64,000 nucleotides of DNA from Nonomuraea muscovyensis (GCF_014207745.1 NZ_JACHJB010000001.1:2728001-2792000); one strand, 5' to 3'. Shown: positions 6,864 through 15,388, numbered from the stretch's first letter. The notes: generated by a model not told the origin, from the sequence alone. Made by a program: numbers and translations.

Positions 6864-7435
6864 CTTGCCGAATTGTCATTGTGAGGATCAAGGCGGCGGC
6901 TGCGCCGCCGCACCCGCGCGGCCGTCCCCGCCCGCGCTGCGGCCTGGGGGCCGGTCACGGGCGGGAGCCGCGCGGGGCGAAGGGGGAACAGTCGGCCGGC
7001 CTGGTCACACATGAAGGCAGTCACCCGCAGCGCAGCCAGCAGGCATCACAGGTCAAGACATGCCTCCGGCGGGGAACTCGGCTCCGGGATGATCGCGGCA
7101 CGGCCGGCCCGGTAGTCAGTGGGCGGGCGTGAGCCCGATCTTCCCGTCTGCCACGTCCCAGGCAGAGCCCAGCAGACCAAGGGCCTGGGGCCAAGGTCGT
7201 TCTTCCAGTGGGGAGCTCCAGCCTTGACCCCAGGCCCTTGGCCCGCTGCCTTCCAGGTGGGACGAGGCAGACGGGAAGATCGGGCGGGGGAGGACGTGCA
7301 GGTAGTGGACGGGCGACGTCGCGAGACTTTGACGGCAGCAACGACGGCAACGACGCCGAACTGAGGCGCACGCTCGCGATCCACACCATCAGCTCAGACA
7401 GCGGCGACAGCCCTCCGACACGGCGCATGACCGTG
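6864..7435. other. Non-coding right end of AICE
   Basis: No convincing gene is seen in these 570 bases. The reading frames here are artefacts of high GC and of the large palindrome at 7133-7285. Hairpins of GCGGC type occur just after the Nudix gene. The region separates the Nudix gene from the att site and could hold cis-acting transfer or replication sites. Confidence 0.6.
7133..7285. repeat. 153-bp imperfect palindrome
   Basis: The outer arms GCCCGATCTTCCCGTCTGCC (7133-7152) and 7266-7285 are perfect 20-bp inverted repeats. Inner arms at 7177-7196 and 7222-7241 match 19 of 20, separated by a 25-base loop, with unmatched stretches between outer and inner arms. It could be a cis site of the element, a MITE-like insertion, or a very large RNA hairpin. 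No target duplication is obvious. Confidence 0.75.
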
Positions 7436-7480
7436 CTGATAAGGAAGAGGTCCCAGGTTCAAGTCCTGGTAGCCCCACCA
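7436..7480 (+). other. Attachment site: 3' half of tRNA-Ile
   Basis: The 45 bases start with the CTGATAA anticodon loop (GAT anticodon) and continue with a T-arm CCAGGTTCAAGTCCTGG and acceptor TAGCCCC ending in CCA. The 5' half of a tRNA is absent, so this is not a working gene. AICE integrases recombine at tRNA 3' ends and duplicate them; this is therefore the att copy at the element's right end, with the intact tRNA-Ile gene expected outside the window. Confidence 0.85.
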
Positions 7481-7487
7481 GTGGAAA

Positions 7488-7519
7488 GCCCCGAAGCGAT
7501 CAAGCTCCGGGGCCTTTTT
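7488..7519 (+). terminator. Rho-independent terminator behind the att site
   Basis: GCCCCG at 7488-7493 pairs with CGGGGC at 7508-7513, extended by AG/CT inside, followed by CCTTTTT. It was probably the native terminator of a tRNA-Ile locus and remains attached to the att copy. Confidence 0.75.
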
Positions 7520-7543
7520 ACTGGAACCCGTACTGCAACGGCC

Positions 7544-7957
7544 TCACTCGAACAGCTCGTTGACCCTCTTGATCGCGTTCTCCCGGCTCTCGCCGTCGCC
7601 GTGGGTGTAGATCTCCATCGTGACCGAGATGCGGCTGTGGCCCAAGATCTCCATTGCGTCACGTGGCGCGACTCCAAGCTTCTTGAGCAGTGACGCGGCC
7701 GTGTGCCCGGATGGGGCGCAACTCGTTCTTCTGCACGATCCGGGCGAAGGACCGGGCCAGGTTTCGCGGCTCGATGGGCCGGCCGGACTTGGTCGTGAAC
7801 CCGAGCCCCGTGTCCACCCAGCTCTCCCCCGCCTCGCCCTTGAGGATCTTCTGCCCGTCCCGCTGGATCTCCAGCGCCTCGCGGACGATGCCGAGCAGCG
7901 GCAGCGATCGGTTGCCCGCCCTGGTCTTCACCACAAGCGGGGACGTCAGTCCATGAC
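7544..7957 (-). pseudogene. Broken tyrosine integrase (C-terminal part) of an older AICE
   Basis: Two frames together give an integrase C-terminus. The upper frame reads TKSGRPIEPRNLARSF ... KNELRPIRAHGR; the lower frame resumes at TAASLLKKLGVAPRDAMEIL and contains GHSRISVTMEIYTHG with the Tyr nucleophile, ending VNELFE-stop at 7544. The HxLRH box that should lie between them is missing at about 7697-7704, so the catalytic arginine is lost and the frame shifts. The N-terminal two thirds are absent. It lies beside the att site as integrases do, pointing to a second, decayed element to the right. Confidence 0.85.
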
Positions 7958-8230
7958 TCACGGTGTCTGCGCTGGGCCTCCCAGCTCTTCCAGAAGCTGA
8001 CGCATCGCCGCACGGATGTCCGCTTCGATCTGCACTCGCTTCTCGGGATAGTTCTCCCAGGCCGATTGCAGACTGAGGAACCTCATCATGATCTCTGTCT
8101 GAGGTGGCCAAGACTCGGATTCGATCGCGTCGATGCCGTCAGGTAGTGCATGTCCAAGGTGGCGGATCCGGCGCCGAACAGGCGCAGCGTGACGAAAAGT
8201 GCGTGGTTGTAGCCACCTTCGATCGGGTGT
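7958..8230 (-). pseudogene. Fragment of an unrecognised gene
   Basis: A protein-like reading runs over two frames: YNHALFVTLRLFGAGSAT, then LPDGIDAIESESWPPQTEIM and AWENYPEKRVQIEADIRAAM down to a stop at 7958. The frame change falls near 8150. I do not recognise the family. It lies between the integrase remnant and the hydrolase gene and is probably part of the same decayed region. Confidence 0.4.
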
Positions 8231-8252
8231 TCTGCGCTGTCGGGAGGAGATC

Positions 8253-9158
8253 TCAGCCCTGCTGGGGCTGGAGGCAGCGGCGAAGGAAGGCGATCTGGTC
8301 GGTGAGGACATGTTCGCGGGTGGCGGAGTCGGTGTAGAAGCTGAAATGCGTGCCCGGGTAGCTGCGCAACTCCCCGCGCGGGGCTCGCTCCGCCAGCGCC
8401 CGGGTCGTCTCGATGGGCGTCTCGTGGTCTTCGGCCGCGACACAGACCAGCAGCGGTATGGTCAGTCGGGCGGCGGCCTGTTCGGGGTGGTAGCGCATCA
8501 TGCTCAGCAACCCCCGTGGGGCGACGCTGTTGCGCCACAGGGTGGTCGCCTCTCCGCTGGTGAGTGCCTGGATGTGCTGCTCGGCCTCGGGCGTGGCCGC
8601 CACCGCGAGCTCGCCTGGACTACCGACCATGGGTATGTAGTACGGCCGCAGGCCGAGCTTGCCACGCAGCGCGTCCCAGCCGATGGCCCCCAGCAGTCGT
8701 AGCGTCTGCCACGTCGAACGTCCCTCCACGCGCTTGGGGAACCCGTTGAACGGAATCTGCGCCACCACCGCGACGATGTCCGGGTCGCCGGCGGCGACGG
8801 AAACGACGTGGGCACCGCCGAGCGAGTTGCCCCACAGCATGACGCTGCGGGCGTCGACGTGCTCGTTGCGGCGGGCGAATGCGATGGCGGCCCGCAGGTC
8901 CTCCTGCTGACCGCCGATGTCGGCGAGCTGGCGCGGCTCGCCACCGCTCTCCCCGAAGCTGCGATAGTCGAACACGAGGGCCGCCATGCCTTCGGCGGCG
9001 AACTGTTCAGCGTGCGGGAACAGCCGGTCCATCGTCCCGCTGAACCCATGGCACAGCACTACGCAGGGCAGTCGCCCGTCGGGTGCGGGTGGCAGGTAGA
9101 GGTATCCCGCACAGGTGGTGCCACCGGACTCGAAGGCGACTTTGATCCGCTCGTTCAT
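8253..9158 (-). CDS. Alpha/beta hydrolase (dienelactone hydrolase-like)
   Basis: The 301-residue protein shows the HGFSG oxyanion segment near residue 37, the nucleophile elbow GNSLGG near 110-115, and a late region with an acid and EHETP/HFSF that should supply Asp and His. It is a cytoplasmic serine hydrolase of unknown substrate. AAGGAG precedes the ATG. It is divergent from a TetR regulator with two operator-like repeats between them, so that regulator probably controls it. Confidence 0.85.
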   Translation of the reverse strand: MNERIKVAFESGGTTCAGYLYLPPAPDGRLPCVVLCHGFSGTMDRLFPHAEQFAAEGMAALVFDYRSFGESGGEPRQLADIGGQQEDLRAAIAFARRNEHVDARSVMLWGNSLGGAHVVSVAAGDPDIVAVVAQIPFNGFPKRVEGRSTWQTLRLLGAIGWDALRGKLGLRPYYIPMVGSPGELAVAATPEAEQHIQALTSGEATTLWRNSVAPRGLLSMMRYHPEQAAARLTIPLLVCVAAEDHETPIETTRALAERAPRGELRSYPGTHFSFYTDSATREHVLTDQIAFLRRCLQPQQG

Positions 9159-9176
9159 GCTCTCTACTCCTTTAGA

Positions 9177-9223
9177 CTTACCAATGGTAAGAATGCTAGG
9201 CGAAAACTTTTACTAGCGGTAGG
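9177..9223. promoter_or_regulatory. Two TetR-type operator copies
   Basis: CTTACC-AAT-GGTAAG (9177-9191) is a perfect inverted repeat; TTTACTAGCGGTAGG (9209-9223) is a degenerate copy in the same orientation. Both lie in the 93-bp gap between the hydrolase and the TetR gene, about 32 bp centre to centre. Confidence 0.65.
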
Positions 9224-9251
9224 TAACCGGCCCTACATCTTGAGGAGTCAC

Positions 9252-10022
9252 ATGAGCGCGACCTCGCAGCGGATCCTGGCGGCCTCGCGCGCACTGTTCG
9301 CCGAACGCGGTTACCGGGCCTCGTCCATGCAGGCCATCGCGGATCAGGTCGGCATCACCAAGGCGGCGCTCTACTACCATTTCGCGTCCAAGGACGAGAT
9401 CCTCCGCCATCTCACGCTGCCGCTGCTGGACGAGCTGGAGAGCGCGCTCGCCGAGGCCGAGGCGGGCGGCGATCCGGAAACGGTGCGCTGGCGTGCCATC
9501 GAGGGCTACGTCGACGTCTACCTGCGTCACCGGGAAACGCTGGTGATGCTCATCAGGGACATGACGCTGCTGGTCCAGGCGCCGGTGGCGGATCGGTTCC
9601 GCGCGGCGATCGCCCTGGCCAACGACCTGGTGTGCGGGCCGGAGCGCAGCCTGGAAGGGCGGGTGCGCGCCTCGCAGGTGGTGGCGGGGCTGGGCGACCC
9701 GGTCGTGCTCTTCCTGGACGTGCCCCCCGAACAGCTCAAACGCCTCATCCTCGACGGCGCTCAGGCCCTCCTGGCACGCTCCGACCCCGCGCAGGAGGGA
9801 GCGGCGAACGACCCGGCTCCCACCAGCCGGCCCGCCGGGGTGACCGACAGCCCACGCCCTCGCGGGCGCCCACGAGGGCGAAGCGGGGGGCGGCCCACCG
9901 CGTTGACCGAGTCGGAGGCGAGGCAGGCGCGCGAGCTGTACGCGGCCGGGCGTCCGGTGGCGGAGATAGCCGAACGTCTCGGAGTCTCACGAGCTACGGT
10001 CTATCGCTGTCTCAAAACCTAG
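9252..10022 (+). CDS. TetR-family regulator with extra C-terminal Hin/resolvase-type HTH
   Basis: The start MSATSQRIL at 9252 has GAGGAG upstream; the upstream frame extension is spurious. Residues 1-60 are a classical TetR HTH (MQAIADQVGITKAALYYHF) and the middle is a helical TetR-C region to about 175. Unusually, the tail carries an AT-hook-like RPRGRPRGR stretch and then a second HTH near 205-255 (ARELYAAGRPVAEIAERLG followed by VSRATVYRCL), typical of Hin-type recombinases. It is probably a repressor of itself and of the divergent hydrolase; the second HTH may bind another site or bridge DNA. Confidence 0.85.
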   Translation: MSATSQRILAASRALFAERGYRASSMQAIADQVGITKAALYYHFASKDEILRHLTLPLLDELESALAEAEAGGDPETVRWRAIEGYVDVYLRHRETLVMLIRDMTLLVQAPVADRFRAAIALANDLVCGPERSLEGRVRASQVVAGLGDPVVLFLDVPPEQLKRLILDGAQALLARSDPAQEGAANDPAPTSRPAGVTDSPRPRGRPRGRSGGRPTALTESEARQARELYAAGRPVAEIAERLGVSRATVYRCLKT

Positions 10023-10289
10023 GTTGTGCGACATTGATTTTGGAATCAACTGCCGCCTGGCCTGTCCATGGCCTTCGATGTCGGTCGGACTCCTCAGCGC
10101 ATCCAAGAGCGCACTGCCGTCTCCGTCCCCTGCGCACCGACGACACCCCCCCGTGGTCACCGACTCCCTCCAGAGGGTCCTCGTGACCGGAAAGGACGGA
10201 AAGTGACGGTTCCCCGCATCGTCCTCAACCCTCGGCAAGCGATAGCGTTTCCACACGTCACACTAGAGACAAGGCGTTCTTGGAGTGCC

Positions 10290-13004
10290 ATGCTGCACGG
10301 GCGTCAGACGGAGCAGTCCATCATCGGCGAGTTGCTGGAAGGCCGGTCCGGCGCTCTGGTCGTGCGCGGTGAGGCGGGCATCGGCAAGTCGGCACTCCTG
10401 GAGTACGCCGCCGCGAAGGCGCGGGCACAGGTTCTGCGGGCGACCGGTGTCGAGTCCGAGTCCGATCTCCCGTTCGCCGCCTTGCACATGCTGCTCCGCC
10501 CGGTCCTCGACCATGTGGAGGCGCTGCCGCCGCAGCAGGCCGAGGCGTTACGCGGCGCGCTCGGCCTCGGCGGCGCCACTCGGGGGGACCGTTTCCTCGT
10601 CGGGCTGGCGACGCTCAGTCTCCTTGTGGAGCTGTCGGTGGCGGGCCCGGTGGTCTGCCTGGTCGATGACGCGCAGTGGCTCGACGGCGAGTCGGCTGAT
10701 GCGCTGCTGTTCGCCGTCCGCCGCCTGCATGCCGAGCCCGTCGCCGTCCTGTTCGGCGCACGGGAGAGCGACGGGACCTTCCCCGCGAGGGGGCTGCGCG
10801 AGCTGCGGCTGGGCGAGCTGGATGCCGAGGCCGCCCACCGCCTGCTCGCCGAGCAGGCGGTGGATCTGCCGCCGGCCGTACGGGACCAGCTCGTCGCCGA
10901 GGCCCGGGGAAATCCGCTGGCGCTGGTCGAGCTGCCCCGCATGCTCACCGCCGAGCAGCGCAGGGGCGACCTCGTCCCGCTGTCCTTCTCCCTGGGTACG
11001 GCGGTGCCGGTGACCGACCGGGTGCTGACCGGCTTCCGTGACCGGATCGCGGCGCTGCCCGCGGCCACCCGCTCCTGCCTGCTGGTCGCGGCCCTCGACG
11101 ACCGCGCCGAGCTGGGCGTGCTCGCACGGGCGGTCAGCCTGCTCGGCGCCTCGCTGATCGACTTCGCCGGGGCGGAGCGGGCCGGCCTGGTCAGGGTGGG
11201 GTCGGGGGGCGTCGCCTTCCGCCACCCCCTGGTGCGCAGCGCGGTGCTGCTGGCCTGCGACATCGCCGCCCGGATGGCGGCGCACCGGGCGCTGGCCGAG
11301 ACGGTCGACGACGACCGGCGGGCCTGGCACCTGGCCGCTGTCACCCTGCAACCCGACGAGGAGGTGGCCGGAAAGCTGGAGTGCCTGGCACTGCGCGCAC
11401 GACAGCGCGGCGGGCAGGCGGCGGTGTCGGCGGCCTACGCGCGCGCGGCCGACCTGTCCGCCGATCCCGCCGAGGCCGCACGCCGGTGGACGGCCGCAGC
11501 CCAGGCCGCGGCCGAGGCGGGCCTGTGGGAGCGCGCGCGTGAGCTGGTGGACCGGGCGCGGCGGCTGGCGGAGGAGGCGACGCCGGCCGTGGCCGTGCTG
11601 GCCGTGCTGGCCCAGGTGAGAGCGAAACTGGAGATCGAAGCGGGCCGGCCGCTGGAGGGTGTCCGGCTGCTGCACGAAGGCGCCGAGGTGGTCGGCGACA
11701 TGACTGCCAAGTTGTCGCTGCTGAGCCTGGCGGGCTTCTACACCTGGGCCAGTGCAACGCACCCCGACCAGGTCGCGCTGGCCCGCCGTACCGAGGAACT
11801 GTGCCCGGATGGCGACGGGCTGGCCACTGTGGTGCGCACCTTCAACCACGCCTTCCGCCTGATCCTCGAGGGGGACGCCGTGACCACGCTCACCTACCCG
11901 ATGCCGGATCTGTCTGATGACATACCGTTCGAGGTGCGCTTCATCCTCGCCTATCAGGCCAGCGTCCGCGCCGATCTCGACGGCATGCTGGACGACGCGG
12001 CCTGGCTCGTCGAGGGCTGCCGGGCCGAGGGACGACTTGGACGCATGCCCCAGGCCATGACGATCTTCTCCATCGCCCAGCTCATCAGCGGACACCACCG
12101 CTCCGCACGAGCCACCGTGGCCGCGGGCCTGGCCCTGTCCTCCGACGTCGGTCAGCCGCAGTGGAGCAGCTACCTGATGGGCGTGCACGCCTGGCTGTCC
12201 GCGGTCGCCGGCGCGGAAGAAGAATGCACGGCGATGGCCGAGCAGGCGATCCGCGAAGCCGACCACCGCAGGTGGATGCCGGGAGCCTATTGGGCGGCGT
12301 ACGCGCGGCTGATGCTCGACCTCGGAGCGGGCCGCTACGAGGCGGTACTCGAGCGGATCGAGCAGGCGGCAACGGGGCCCACCCGCCATGCCTTCCTCTG
12401 GCGATACGCCTGGCCCGACTACGTCGAGGCCGCCGCGCGGGTGGGAACTCCCCAGCGCGCGACGGAACCGCTGCGCCGGTACGCGGAGTGGGCCGAGGCC
12501 ACAGGGCAGGCCAGGCCACTTGCCATACTGCATCGACTCCACGCGCTGGTGGCCCCGGACACCGCGGCCGCGGGACTGTACGAGCAGGCGCTGGCCCTGC
12601 ACGCCGAGGGCGAGCAGCCCTTTGACGAGGCACGCACCCGCCTGGTCTACGGGGAGTGGTTGCGCCGCCACAAGCGCCGCGCCGAGGCGCGCACCCAGCT
12701 CCAGGCCGCCATGGATGCCTTCGACCGGCTCGGCGCCGCCCTCTGGTCTGCCCGCGCGGCCGCCGAGCTGCGCGCCACCGGGCTCTCCCTGCCCGACAGT
12801 GGCCGTGCCGGAGATCCACTGGCCGTGCTGACCCCGCAGGAACTCCAGGTGGTACGGCTGGCCGTCACGGGCGCGTCCAACCGGGAGATCGGCGCGCAGC
12901 TGTTCCTCAGCCCTCGCACAGTCGCCTCCCATCTGTACAAGGCCTTCCCCAAGCTGGGCGTCTCCTCCCGTGCCGAGCTGGCCAGGCTCCCGGGACTGAC
13001 CTGA
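10290..13004 (+). CDS. LAL-type LuxR family transcriptional regulator
   Basis: The 904-residue protein begins with MLHGRQTEQSIIGELL and a Walker A GEAGIGKSALLEYA near residues 25-40. It continues with an AAA-type domain (CLVDDAQWLD as Walker B) and a long helical, TPR-like region. It ends in a LuxR HTH (LTPQELQVVRLAVTGASNRE and LFLSPRTVASHLYK). ATG 10290 is chosen because homologous LAL proteins begin there and GGAG precedes it; the upstream frame has no such support. LAL regulators often activate secondary metabolism or sugar genes, but no target is evident nearby. Confidence 0.85.
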   Translation: MLHGRQTEQSIIGELLEGRSGALVVRGEAGIGKSALLEYAAAKARAQVLRATGVESESDLPFAALHMLLRPVLDHVEALPPQQAEALRGALGLGGATRGDRFLVGLATLSLLVELSVAGPVVCLVDDAQWLDGESADALLFAVRRLHAEPVAVLFGARESDGTFPARGLRELRLGELDAEAAHRLLAEQAVDLPPAVRDQLVAEARGNPLALVELPRMLTAEQRRGDLVPLSFSLGTAVPVTDRVLTGFRDRIAALPAATRSCLLVAALDDRAELGVLARAVSLLGASLIDFAGAERAGLVRVGSGGVAFRHPLVRSAVLLACDIAARMAAHRALAETVDDDRRAWHLAAVTLQPDEEVAGKLECLALRARQRGGQAAVSAAYARAADLSADPAEAARRWTAAAQAAAEAGLWERARELVDRARRLAEEATPAVAVLAVLAQVRAKLEIEAGRPLEGVRLLHEGAEVVGDMTAKLSLLSLAGFYTWASATHPDQVALARRTEELCPDGDGLATVVRTFNHAFRLILEGDAVTTLTYPMPDLSDDIPFEVRFILAYQASVRADLDGMLDDAAWLVEGCRAEGRLGRMPQAMTIFSIAQLISGHHRSARATVAAGLALSSDVGQPQWSSYLMGVHAWLSAVAGAEEECTAMAEQAIREADHRRWMPGAYWAAYARLMLDLGAGRYEAVLERIEQAATGPTRHAFLWRYAWPDYVEAAARVGTPQRATEPLRRYAEWAEATGQARPLAILHRLHALVAPDTAAAGLYEQALALHAEGEQPFDEARTRLVYGEWLRRHKRRAEARTQLQAAMDAFDRLGAALWSARAAAELRATGLSLPDSGRAGDPLAVLTPQELQVVRLAVTGASNREIGAQLFLSPRTVASHLYKAFPKLGVSSRAELARLPGLT

Positions 13005-13011
13005 GGGCAGG

Positions 13012-13728
13012 TCACACCCGGCGGTAGATGATCGGCTGCGCGGCGACGCCGTTGGCCTTGAAGTTGGCCAGCACGAAGCTGCGGAAGGTGGGCCGGAAGA
13101 TCAGGCTGGGCAGGAAGGTCCGCCAGTTCGGCCAGCTGGCGTGGTTGACGAGCCCGTATTCGGCGGGCTCGCCCTCCAGCGGCCGCATCAGCGCGGAGTT
13201 GGGCAGCGCGGTCTTGGCCTGGAACCATCCGGCGGTGTACTCCCACACCTTCAGCAGGGTCTCGCGGTCGTCGGCGTAGAAGTAGTTGAACAGGTAGCGA
13301 TGGTCCTGGCTGTGGTCCACGTCGCCGAGCCGTCCGGCGTTGTCGGCGATGATCTGATGGGTACGGCGGGCGGCCGCGCGGAGCGTCCGAGCGAGTTCCG
13401 TGTAGGCGGCGCTCTCGCGCAACTCCAGGGCGGCCTCCACGGACGCGGTGCGGATCAGCACGACGATGTCGTAACGCGCCGGCTGGATGCCCCTGGCGGC
13501 CAGCAACTCGTCGCCCTCGCCGGGCGGGCGCAGGACGGCGCGGAACACGTTCGCCTCGCGCGCCTCGGTGCCCACGGCCAGGGCCTTGAGGTGGGCGGCC
13601 AGTTGGACGGGAGTGGACACGAAGGGGCCACGCCAGGAGCCGACCTCGCCGGCCAGCATGAGGAAGCCGTCGCCGGTCGGGGGCAGCACGCGGGCCTTGA
13701 CGGCCATGTGGTCATTGATCAGCTTCAT
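13012..13728 (-). CDS. Hypothetical protein (238 aa) with leaderless promoter
   Basis: I do not recognise the family. The sequence has alternating beta and helix segments (RYDIVVLIRT, YLFNYFYAD) that would suit two ferredoxin-like dimeric alpha/beta barrel units, but this is a guess. The start ATG at 13728 has no ribosome site; a TAGCGT -10 box lies seven bases upstream, so the message is probably leaderless. Its promoter is shared in sequence with two other genes at 15354-15503. No signal peptide or membrane span is visible. Confidence 0.7.
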   Translation of the reverse strand: MKLINDHMAVKARVLPPTGDGFLMLAGEVGSWRGPFVSTPVQLAAHLKALAVGTEAREANVFRAVLRPPGEGDELLAARGIQPARYDIVVLIRTASVEAALELRESAAYTELARTLRAAARRTHQIIADNAGRLGDVDHSQDHRYLFNYFYADDRETLLKVWEYTAGWFQAKTALPNSALMRPLEGEPAEYGLVNHASWPNWRTFLPSLIFRPTFRSFVLANFKANGVAAQPIIYRRV

Positions 13729-13735
13729 GGCGCCG

Positions 13736-13791
13736 ACGCTAGCCAGAGGCGCTCGAAGGTCGCTTCCGTCATCTGACTGATGTTCACCGGT
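13736..13791 (-). promoter_or_regulatory. Promoter module P1 with GTCANNTGAC operator
   Basis: On the minus strand, CCGGTGAACATCAGTCAGAT runs into TGACGGAAGCGA, and TGGCTAGCGT supplies the -10 seven bases before the ATG. The palindrome GTCA-TC-TGAC occupies 13768-13777. The same module is found twice at 15389-15495. Confidence 0.7.
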
Positions 13792-14146
13792 CGACTACCG
13801 TGCTGATGCTGATCGTCTCCTGTCCCTGAGCCCCGGAGACGATGATCGACAGCTCCCACACGCCGTCCATGGCGAACATCTCCTCCTCGGCGACGAAGCG
13901 GCCGGGATCGGCCTGGACGGTGCCGACCGGCGGCAGAGCGTGGCCCATGCCCGGCATGACCGCCGTCACGGTGACCGTGTCGGCCTCGCCGGAGGTCACC
14001 CGCACCTCTACTGGATTTGCAGGCCGCACGCTCACGGTGTAGCGGGTGCCCGCCGCCTCCACGCTCTCAGGGTCGCCGTCGAACCAGCTCGTCGCGAAGG
14101 CGAACAGCACGCCCGCCACGAGCAGGCAGACGCCCGCGTACTTCAT
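13784..14146 (-). CDS. Exported FixH/YtkA-like protein (120 aa)
   Basis: The start MKYAGVCLLVAG at 14146 overlaps the stop of the upstream gene (ATGA) and gives a good signal or anchor helix (residues 3-22). The remainder is a beta-sandwich-like domain with TRYTVSVRPANPVEVRVTSG and a conserved-looking MPGMGH, as in YtkA-type domains that follow copper-related or oxidase genes. It should be extracytoplasmic. It forms a coupled pair with the 404-residue membrane protein. Confidence 0.65.
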   Translation of the reverse strand: MKYAGVCLLVAGVLFAFATSWFDGDPESVEAAGTRYTVSVRPANPVEVRVTSGEADTVTVTAVMPGMGHALPPVGTVQADPGRFVAEEEMFAMDGVWELSIIVSGAQGQETISISTVVDR

Positions 14147-15357
14147 CGAGCCACCTCCACGGTGAAGGGCCGGGTCACGAGCCGACCTCCGGCGGCGTAC
14201 TGGGCCCAGGCCAGGTAGCGGCCCGGCTCCGGGAGCGTGAGGGTGAAGCGCAGCGCGGAACCTTCCGTCCGCGTCCCATGCGCGTGGGCCAGGTGGACAC
14301 CGTCCGCACTCCTGACGATCAGATGGCCGGGCATCCCCAGCCACGGCTGTACCGGTCCCTCCGGGCTGACCTCGATGGTCACCGGGCTCGCGGCGGCCGG
14401 CGTGGGCGGGGTGAGGCGGGGCGCGGCAGGCTCCTGGGCCGGGGCGTACGGCTGGGCGGCGCCGGAGACTTCGAAGGCGCCGGAGAGGAGTTGCCCGCCC
14501 GACTCCTGCCGCTCGATCTCGGCGTAGGCGAGGTAGCGGCCGGGTTGCGGGAGGCGCAGCCGTACGGCGAGGACTCCTGGCGCGGTCCGCAACGGGTGCA
14601 CGTGCCGGAAGACCGCACCATCCTGGCTGGTGACCACGAGATGCGCCGAGGCCTCGTGGTGGACGGCGAGGTCGTCCACCGGCCGGCCCGTCGAGCCGTC
14701 GGTGAGCCGCAAGGCCAGGGTGAACTCGCTGCCCGCAGCGGGCCGGGCGGGCAGCGTCGAGAAGCGGCCCTGCGCGTAGGGTCGGCCGAGTCCGGTGCGG
14801 GGCGCGGCGCCTTCCGGCTGGGCGGCAGAGAGGTGCGGCTCCAGCAGCATCACGACGGCCGCGACCGCCGCGGCCGCACTCGCGCCGCCCACGATCGGCC
14901 GGGACAGCCGGCCTGCGAGCACGCCGATCACCAGCAGCAGCCCGACCACCACGAACGCACCGTCGAGCAGCATCTCCCAGAGGGCGGCGCCCACCACCAG
15001 CACCCGGAACGGGATGACCGCGATCTCGTCACCGGCACGAACGCGAAGCTCATGCGGGCCGCTCTGGAGCGCCTGCAACGCGGCGGGCTGCTGCCCGACG
15101 CTCACCGAGCCGGTCGACCTGCTTCCGTCGGTCAGCGAACGCAACTCCAGCTCCAGGCGAAGGCTCGAAGGCGTAACGGCCTGCGCACTCACCCGCAGCG
15201 GCGCCGGCACCCGCGAGACCCCGGCGATGACGAGGGTGACCTCACCCGCGCCGAAGGTCTGCGTCACCCGCAGATCCGCTCCGGACCCGACGACATGCGC
15301 CCGGGCCGGAGTGGCCAGGAACAGCAGCAGGAACACGACAGCGAAGAGGCGGATCAT
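14143..15357 (-). CDS. Exported membrane-anchored protein with repeated beta domains (404 aa)
   Basis: The start MIRLFAVVFLLLFLATPARAH gives a clear signal peptide. Residues about 130-160 and 165-185 are two membrane spans. After the spans come two or three similar immunoglobulin-like segments with HVHPL/HAHGT histidine pairs and the repeated ending PGRYLAYAE / PGRYLAWAQ, which may bind a metal such as copper. The ATG overlaps the stop of an eight-codon leader ORF (ATGA) and has no ribosome site of its own. An alternative start at 15399 has AAGGGG upstream but lies over the leaderless promoter. Confidence 0.65.
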   Translation of the reverse strand: MIRLFAVVFLLLFLATPARAHVVGSGADLRVTQTFGAGEVTLVIAGVSRVPAPLRVSAQAVTPSSLRLELELRSLTDGSRSTGSVSVGQQPAALQALQSGPHELRVRAGDEIAVIPFRVLVVGAALWEMLLDGAFVVVGLLLVIGVLAGRLSRPIVGGASAAAAVAAVVMLLEPHLSAAQPEGAAPRTGLGRPYAQGRFSTLPARPAAGSEFTLALRLTDGSTGRPVDDLAVHHEASAHLVVTSQDGAVFRHVHPLRTAPGVLAVRLRLPQPGRYLAYAEIERQESGGQLLSGAFEVSGAAQPYAPAQEPAAPRLTPPTPAAASPVTIEVSPEGPVQPWLGMPGHLIVRSADGVHLAHAHGTRTEGSALRFTLTLPEPGRYLAWAQYAAGGRLVTRPFTVEVAR

Positions 15358-15380
15358 GGTATGGAATCGATCAACTTCAT
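15354..15380 (-). CDS. Leaderless eight-codon leader ORF
   Basis: ATG at 15380 lies eight bases downstream of TAGCGT, encodes MKLIDSIP and stops in an ATGA overlap with the membrane-protein start. Its first codons (MKLI) and promoter match those of the 238-residue gene at 13728, so it looks like a duplicated promoter plus gene start now used for coupling. Confidence 0.5.
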   Translation of the reverse strand: MKLIDSIP

Positions 15381-15388
15381 AGCGCAGG

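Noticed and set aside
7119..7364. ORFs inside the 153-bp palindrome
   Set aside because: They arise from the inverted repeat itself and have no ribosome site or protein-like pattern.
7436..7480. Complete tRNA-Ile gene
   Set aside because: Only the anticodon loop, T-arm and acceptor 3' strand are present; the D-arm and 5' acceptor are missing upstream.
10548..12932. 794-codon minus-strand frame across the LAL regulator
   Set aside because: Antisense shadow; the plus strand encodes a complete LAL protein with Walker and HTH motifs.
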